A stretch of DNA of 64,000 bases from Methylobacterium sp. SyP6R (GTDB lineage Bacteria > Pseudomonadota > Alphaproteobacteria > Rhizobiales > Beijerinckiaceae): assembly GCF_019216885.1 (NCBI RefSeq), contig NZ_JAAQRC020000001.1, positions 1,240,001-1,304,000 on the forward strand, read 5' to 3'. The position numbers were made by a program, and so were the translations under genes. This document shows, piece after piece, positions 59,449 to 64,000 of this stretch. Each line of letters begins with the position of its first letter. Positions within the stretch are counted from its first letter, which is position 1. The notes under the pieces are model-generated. The model had not been told where the DNA came from and did no database searches. It saw only the letters and a program-made list of their open reading frames with translations.

Positions 59449-60777
59449 TCACTCGGCGCCCGGCAGGCGGAGCGCAGTGTCCTCGACGTAGGGGCGCATC
59501 AGGGCATCGGCGGCCTTCTGGGCGGCGGTGAGCGCCTCCTTCGGCTGGCGCTTGCCCGCGAGCACGGCCTGCAGCTCGTCCTCGATCGCCTTGCGCACCG
59601 GCACGGTGCGGTAGGTGGCGAACCACGGCTGGGCGTTGGCGAGCTGATCCACCGCGATCTTGGCGTCCGGGTTCTTCTCCAGGAAGGCCTTCATCTCGGG
59701 CAGGTCGTAGGCCGCCTTGTTGGGGGCGAAGTAGCCCGTGGCGCGGCTCCACCAGCCCGACTTCCCGGGCGAGGTCAGCCACTGGATCAGGGTCCAGCCG
59801 GCGGCGCGCTTCTCGGGCGAGAGGCCGGTCGGCTGGACCAGCGAGGCGCCGCCGATCGGCACCGCCTGGCGCACGTTCATCGGCACGAAGGCGACCTTGA
59901 ACGGGAACTTGGCGGTGTCGCGGATGAAGGTGAGCGAACCGGTCGAGATGATCATCATCGAGGCCTGGCCGGCCAGGAAGGCGCCGGTCACCGCCGGGCC
60001 CTTCTGCTCGCCGGCCGGGTGCACCTTGGCCTTGTGGACCAGATCCGACCAGAAGGTGAGGGCGCCGAGCATGGTCGGGGTGTCGTAATAGACCTCGCCG
60101 CCGTAATCCCGGTTGTAGTATTGCCCGCCGTTGGACATGGTCAGGGCTTCGAGGATCCAGCCGCCGTAATCGTAGCTCGAGGGCATCATCAGGCCCCAGC
60201 GGGTGGTGCGGTCGCCCTCGCGCCTGGTCAGCTTGCGGGCGGCGTCGGCGAGCTCGGCCCAGGTGCGCGGCGGCTTGTCGGGGTCGAGACCCACTTCCTT
60301 GAAGTGGTCGGCATTGATGTAGAGCAGAGGCGTCGAGTTGTGGAACGGCACGCCGTAGACCTTGCGGTCGATCACGGCGTTGGGGAGGAGCGCCGGGAAG
60401 AACTGGGCCATGAAGGTGTCGGGCGTCTTGCCGTCCTTGGCGATCAGGTCGTCCATCGGCGCGATCTCGCGCTCGATCGACAGATCGGTGAGGAAGTTCG
60501 CCGACATGATGACGGCGGCCGGCGGCTTGCCGGCCTTGATCGCCGCGCGGGTCTTCAGGAGCGTGTCGTCGTAGGAGCCGGTGAAGACCGGCGTCGCCTT
60601 GATGTCGGGGTGGGAGTCGTTGAACTCCTTGATCAGCCCCGACATGTTGCGGGCGAGCGCCCCGTCCACCGGGACGGGGAAGAACAATTCGATATCGGTC
60701 GCGAATGCGGGGCGCGGCGCGGCGAGGCCGGCCACTGCTGCAAGCGCAAGGGCAGCGCCCTTCCACCAGGAAATCAT
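59449..60777 (-). CDS. ugpB: Ugp-type ABC transporter substrate-binding protein
   Basis: 442 residues from ATG 60777, with AAAGGA upstream. The signal peptide ([20 protein letters not shown]) ends near AFA. The mature part starts TDIELFFPVPVDGALARNMSGL, close to UgpB-type binding proteins for glycerol 3-phosphate and glycerophosphodiesters. It has the cluster B carbohydrate-binding-protein pattern (PTGLSPEKRAAGWTLIQWLTSPG). It lies between ugpE and the phosphodiesterase. Confidence 0.9.
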   Translation of the reverse strand: MISWWKGAALALAAVAGLAAPRPAFATDIELFFPVPVDGALARNMSGLIKEFNDSHPDIKATPVFTGSYDDTLLKTRAAIKAGKPPAAVIMSANFLTDLSIEREIAPMDDLIAKDGKTPDTFMAQFFPALLPNAVIDRKVYGVPFHNSTPLLYINADHFKEVGLDPDKPPRTWAELADAARKLTRREGDRTTRWGLMMPSSYDYGGWILEALTMSNGGQYYNRDYGGEVYYDTPTMLGALTFWSDLVHKAKVHPAGEQKGPAVTGAFLAGQASMMIISTGSLTFIRDTAKFPFKVAFVPMNVRQAVPIGGASLVQPTGLSPEKRAAGWTLIQWLTSPGKSGWWSRATGYFAPNKAAYDLPEMKAFLEKNPDAKIAVDQLANAQPWFATYRTVPVRKAIEDELQAVLAGKRQPKEALTAAQKAADALMRPYVEDTALRLPGAE

Positions 60778-60791
60778 CGGTCTATCGTCCT

Positions 60792-61640
60792 TTACTTGAT
60801 GCCGGAGGCGAGGAAGCTGTTCACGAACCGGCGCTGGAAGATCAGGAAGGCGGCGAGCAGCGGCAGGCTGACCAGGAAGGTGCCGGCCGCGATCAGCCCC
60901 CAGGCCTGCATCCCCTCGGCGCTGAGCGTGAAGCTCGCGAGACCGAGGGTGAGGGGCCGCCTGTCGGGGGAGTTGATGACCATCAGCGGCCACAGGAACT
61001 CGTTCCAGTGGCTGGTGACCGAGACGATCGAGAAGGCGACGAGCGCGGGCTTCGTCAGCGGCAGGTAGATGAGGCGGATGCGCGCCCACCAGCCGGCGCC
61101 GTCGATCATCGCGGCGTCTTCCAGTTCGCGCGGCACCTCGCGGAAGCTCTGCCGCATCAGGAAGGTGCCGAAGGCGGTGGCGCAATAGGGCGCCATCACC
61201 CCCGGCAGGGTGTCGTAGAGGCCGAGAGCCGCGATCGTCTTCAGGTTCGGCACCAGCAGCACCACCGGCACCAGCATCAGCTGGAGCAGGAACAGGGCGA
61301 ACAGGATCCCGCGCCCGCGGAATTCGAGGCGGGCGAAGACGTAACCGGCAAGCGAGGCGGTGACGAGCTGCACCGCCAGGATGCCGGCGCAGATGACGGC
61401 CGAGTTGAGGAAGTAGAGCGGGAAGTCGGCCGAGGCCCAGGCCTCGGCGAAGTTGGCGAGCGTCGGCGTCAGGGAGGGCAGGAGCGAGGCATCCGCCCCC
61501 GATCCCGCCGGCCGGAACGCCGCCACCAGCATCCACCAGAACGGCACCGCCCAGATCAGCGCGAGGCCGATGACGACCCAGCGGGCGATGTGAGGCGTGA
61601 CCTCGCGGGTCACCGGGCCCGATACGGGGGAGGCGCTCAT
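60792..61640 (-). CDS. ugpE: Ugp-type ABC permease, second subunit
   Basis: 282 residues with six membrane helices. The permease loop EDAAMIDGAGWWARIRLIYLPLTKPAL is the EAA motif that contacts the ATPase. The start ATG 61640 overlaps the ugpA stop (ATGA). The ending QRRFVNSFLASGIK is typical of MalG-like permeases. Confidence 0.92.
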   Translation of the reverse strand: MSASPVSGPVTREVTPHIARWVVIGLALIWAVPFWWMLVAAFRPAGSGADASLLPSLTPTLANFAEAWASADFPLYFLNSAVICAGILAVQLVTASLAGYVFARLEFRGRGILFALFLLQLMLVPVVLLVPNLKTIAALGLYDTLPGVMAPYCATAFGTFLMRQSFREVPRELEDAAMIDGAGWWARIRLIYLPLTKPALVAFSIVSVTSHWNEFLWPLMVINSPDRRPLTLGLASFTLSAEGMQAWGLIAAGTFLVSLPLLAAFLIFQRRFVNSFLASGIK

Positions 61641-62572
61641 CGGGCCGCCTCCGGGCCCTGGCTGCGGGTGAGCGACAGGGCGGTCAGCGCAGCGAGCAGG
61701 CCCAGGGTCACCACGGTCGCGGCGGCGGCGCGGCCGGCATCGTAGCGCTCGGCGGCCTGCTCGTAGATGTAGAACAGCAGGAGCTTCGTCGCGTCCGAGG
61801 GCCCGCCCTTGGTGAGCACGAAGACGTGGTCGACCTGCGTCACGGCGTTCAGGAGCGCAATCACCCCGACGAAGGCGAAGGTCGGGCGGAGCGCCGGCAG
61901 GGTGACGTAGCGCAGGCGCTGCCACGGGCCGGCGCCGTCGAGGAGCGCGGCCTCCTTCGCCTCGTCGGGGATCGCCTGCAGCCCGGCCAGGATGAACAGC
62001 ATGTAGTAGCCGGCATTCTTCCACACGGTGAGCACCGTGATGGCGGCGAGCGCGAGATCCGGGTCGCCGAGCCAGTTGGCGCCGGCGAATCCGAGCCGGG
62101 CGAGGTGGTGGTCGATCAGCCCGATGCCGGGCAGGAACAGGAACAGGAAGAGCGCGGCGGCGGCCACCAGCGGGATCATCACCGGCAGGAAGAACACCGC
62201 CCGCATCAAAGCCCGCACCCGGCCGGCGCCGTTGAGCGCCAGGGCGAAGGCGAGCGCCAGGACCAGGCTCGGCACCACCGTGCCGACCGCGTAGAGCGCG
62301 TTGTTGAGGAGCGCGCGCTGGAAGGTCGGGTCGGCGAAGAGGGCCGAGAAGTTGGCCAGTCCCACGAAGCGGGTGCCGCGCCGCGACACCTCGTGGGTGG
62401 CATCCCACAACACCTCGACCACCGGCCAGTAGGTGAACAGGACGAGGAAGACGAGGGAGGGGCTGAGCAGGGCGAGCGGCAGGGCAAGGCCGGCCCAGGG
62501 CCGGCGCGTCGCATCGGGCGCGGCGGCAGGGGCCTTTCGGGCCGCCGGAATCAGGTCGAGGGCGTGGGTCAC
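61637..62572 (-). CDS. ugpA: Ugp-type ABC permease, first subunit
   Basis: 311 residues from GTG 62572. Six membrane helices are visible, starting LALPLALLSPSLVFLVLFTY. The EAA loop is DEAKEAALLDGAGPWQRLRYVTLPAL. It is the first gene of the minus-strand ugp operon. No ATP-binding subunit (UgpC) lies in the operon, so the ATPase is presumably encoded elsewhere or shared. Confidence 0.92.
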   Translation of the reverse strand: MTHALDLIPAARKAPAAAPDATRRPWAGLALPLALLSPSLVFLVLFTYWPVVEVLWDATHEVSRRGTRFVGLANFSALFADPTFQRALLNNALYAVGTVVPSLVLALAFALALNGAGRVRALMRAVFFLPVMIPLVAAAALFLFLFLPGIGLIDHHLARLGFAGANWLGDPDLALAAITVLTVWKNAGYYMLFILAGLQAIPDEAKEAALLDGAGPWQRLRYVTLPALRPTFAFVGVIALLNAVTQVDHVFVLTKGGPSDATKLLLFYIYEQAAERYDAGRAAAATVVTLGLLAALTALSLTRSQGPEAAR

Positions 62573-62931
62573 GTGTATCCGCCGGGGGTGTCGGGACCGG
62601 CGCGTCATCGGGCGGTTTCGTGACAGGCGGATGAAATCGGCTTCGCTTACGGCCGCGCTCCCGACATGGCCGACCCGATTTCGGCGGTCGTCGTCCCGAC
62701 CCCCTGCCTATTCGATCGCCGATCGATCAGTCCTGCGCGGCAGACCAGCTTAGCTCGACAGCGAGCCATGACGGCATGGCCTAAGTCGGATCATGACGGA
62801 TCATGACGGATATTGCCGAATCGCCCACACTCCGCCGCGAAACCGGAACGATGGTGACGATCACGCACGGCCGGGCTTGCCGGCACGCCGCCGGGGCGGG
62901 ACGCTCTCTCGGAGAGGCCCCGGAGCGAATC
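62573..62931. other. Divergent region ugpA / TfoX-N gene
   Basis: 359 bases. A 12-base unit GGATCATGACGG is repeated in overlapping fashion around 62789-62811, next to an alternative ATG for the TfoX-N gene. I looked for a PhoB box before ugpA and found only one half-site (CTGTCA, minus strand, 62621-62626). Confidence 0.45.
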
Positions 62932-63330
62932 ATGACGGACCACGGATACCGCGCCTTCCTGGAGGAGATGCTGGCGCCCCTCGGCGGCGTCTCGATCCGC
63001 CGGATGTTCGGCGGGCTCGGGCTGTTTCGCGATTCCCTGATGTTCGGGCTGGTCGTGCGCGACGTGCTCTACCTGAAGGTCACGCCCGACGAGACCGCGT
63101 CCTTCGCGGCCGAGGGCGGCGCACCGTTCTCCTATGCCGGGAAAGGCGGCCGGGTGACCGTCATCGCCAGCTACTGGCGTGCGCCGGACCGGCTCGGCGA
63201 CGATCCGGAGGAATTCGTGGCCTGGGCGCGGCGGGCCTGCACGGCGGCGGAGCGGGCGCAGGCGAAAGGGTCATCCGGCAGCCGGTCATCTGCCGGTGCC
63301 GCCGATGAACCCTTCTCTCGTGTATCGTGA
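62932..63330 (+). CDS. TfoX/Sxy N-terminal domain protein
   Basis: 132 residues from ATG 62932 (MTDHGYRAFLEEMLAPLG). The motif VSIRRMFGGLGLFRDSLMFGLVVRDVLYLK is the TfoX N-terminal domain. The C-terminal helix-hairpin-helix half of true Sxy is absent, as in most alphaproteobacterial versions. Function outside competence is unknown. In-frame ATGs upstream would add 43 residues without similarity. Confidence 0.85.
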   Translation: MTDHGYRAFLEEMLAPLGGVSIRRMFGGLGLFRDSLMFGLVVRDVLYLKVTPDETASFAAEGGAPFSYAGKGGRVTVIASYWRAPDRLGDDPEEFVAWARRACTAAERAQAKGSSGSRSSAGAADEPFSRVS

Positions 63331-63400
63331 GCCGGCGCGATCGAACGCGCTCGGAGCCTTGCCGCACGATGCGGAGGCAAGGCTCTGAACGCGTGCTCTC

Positions 63401-63751
63401 TTAGAATTCCGGCTCGTTCAGCACCCGGGTGCCGATCCGGCTCTGGAGGTCGATCGGCGCACCGGTCTGCTGGCCGGCGGCATCGACCTCGATCACCGGG
63501 ATGCCGGCGCCGCGCATCTGCTCGCGCAGGCGCTCCGACATCATCCGGAAGGCGCCGCCGGTGTCACGGGGCGGAACGTGGAGCAGAACCGCCGCCGGGC
63601 GCGGCATCATCGCCAGAACATCGTCCGCCGCCTCCAGGGAGGCGGTGACGCTGGCATAGCCCAGCTCGGCCAGCTCCGCGGAGAGGGCCCGGTCGACGGC
63701 GCGGTGGCCATCGTCGACGACGAGAACTTTTTGCAGCGCACCCATGTTCAA
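63401..63751 (-). CDS. Degenerate response-regulator receiver-like protein
   Basis: 116 residues (ATG 63745 is an alternative). The start KVLVVDDGHRAVDRALSAELAELGY follows the first strand and helix of a receiver domain, with the acidic pair VVDD. The expected phospho-acceptor Asp at the end of strand 3 is replaced (AAVLLHVPP, His58). The C-terminus is short and has no output domain. It may be a pseudo-receiver or a decayed gene. Confidence 0.65.
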   Translation of the reverse strand: MNMGALQKVLVVDDGHRAVDRALSAELAELGYASVTASLEAADDVLAMMPRPAAVLLHVPPRDTGGAFRMMSERLREQMRGAGIPVIEVDAAGQQTGAPIDLQSRIGTRVLNEPEF

Positions 63752-63868
63752 GCGTTAGCCGATCGCGTGCCTCTCGTGAAGGCACCGGGGCAGTAACGCC
63801 GTGAGCCGACGAAGGTTCATTCCCCGGCAAGGCCGGGACCGCCGGGCGATCCCGGGCGGGACCCGGTG

Positions 63869-64000
63869 ATGAGCCGTCAAACAGCTGGAACGACAAGAAT
63901 TTTTGAGATGGAAGCCGATCCGGACAGGTTGCCCGCGCGCTATGGCATTTCTGCGACCGCGGTGGCGACGCCGGCGAAGAGAGAGGCTCGGAAGCGCGAA
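63869..64000 (+). CDS. Possible partial ORF at the right edge
   Basis: An open frame begins at ATG 63869 (MSRQTAGTTRIFEMEADP) and runs off the window without a stop; an alternative ATG is at 63908. Only 44 codons are visible, with no recognisable domain. It may be the N-terminus of a real gene or chance. Confidence 0.25.
   Translation, partial: MSRQTAGTTRIFEMEADPDRLPARYGISATAVATPAKREARKRE

Noticed and set aside
60792..62408. A 538-codon open frame joining ugpE with upstream sequence
   Set aside because: The first part is an out-of-frame reading of ugpA. The true ugpE starts at 61640 with an ATGA overlap.
62573..62640. A PhoB box before the ugp operon
   Set aside because: Only a single CTGTCA half-site is visible; the second repeat at the required spacing is absent.

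Overview
The window is high-GC chromosomal DNA from an alphaproteobacterium of the order Hyphomicrobiales, most likely Methylobacterium or a close relative. This is inferred from several features together: the hopanoid genes (hpnN, ispH, hpnH, hpnG), a pdh operon whose E1-beta subunit carries a lipoyl domain, an HWE/HisKA_2-type kinase next to a KaiC-like ATPase, and many GC-rich palindromic intergenic repeats. No rRNA, tRNA, CRISPR array, integrase or transposase was recognised.

Layout. 0-4.5 kb: the end of a DUF2244 gene, a RecD2-like helicase, an FkbM methyltransferase and a DedA membrane protein. 4.8-14.9 kb: a four-gene tripartite efflux operon (adaptor, two RND pumps, outer-membrane lipoprotein) with a structured repeat in or at each gene junction. 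15.2-22 kb: a double ABC ATPase overlapping deoB, a cytochrome P450 with a TetR-type regulator, and a SulP anion transporter. 22.5-28.5 kb: hopanoid block, in which HpnH and HpnG make the extended side chain, HpnN moves hopanoids and IspH feeds isoprenoid supply. 29-31.2 kb: small membrane and secreted proteins plus a decayed copy of the lpdA 3' end. 31.7-39.7 kb: pyruvate dehydrogenase operon (pdhA, pdhB, DUF5076, Uma2, pdhC, lpdA) behind an FtsB-like gene. An AT-rich foreign-looking gene with a TIR/deoxyribosyltransferase-like effector domain sits between pdhC and lpdA and overlaps the lpdA start codon by one base.

39.8-47.1 kb: a toxin-antitoxin pair, an AraC regulator divergent from an EamA exporter, then eno, queF, a glycine-rich secreted protein, an MFS transporter and kdsA. 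47.6-54.8 kb: a YdcZ-like transporter, a KaiC-like ATPase/HWE kinase operon, a HAD hydrolase, a disordered protein, a sirtuin and a secreted protein. 54.8-64 kb: AsmA, the two subunits of a 3-oxoacid CoA-transferase, and a Ugp-type glycerophosphodiester import operon ending in a GpdQ-like phosphodiesterase but lacking its ATPase. The window closes with a TfoX-N protein, a degenerate receiver domain and a possible partial gene at the edge.

The strongest leads for something new are the AT-rich two-domain gene inside the pdh operon (33.1-34.1 kb) and the palindromic repeat families whose internal stems differ between copies but keep pairing. One repeat of a different family appears to have been read into the N-terminus of the efflux outer-membrane lipoprotein.
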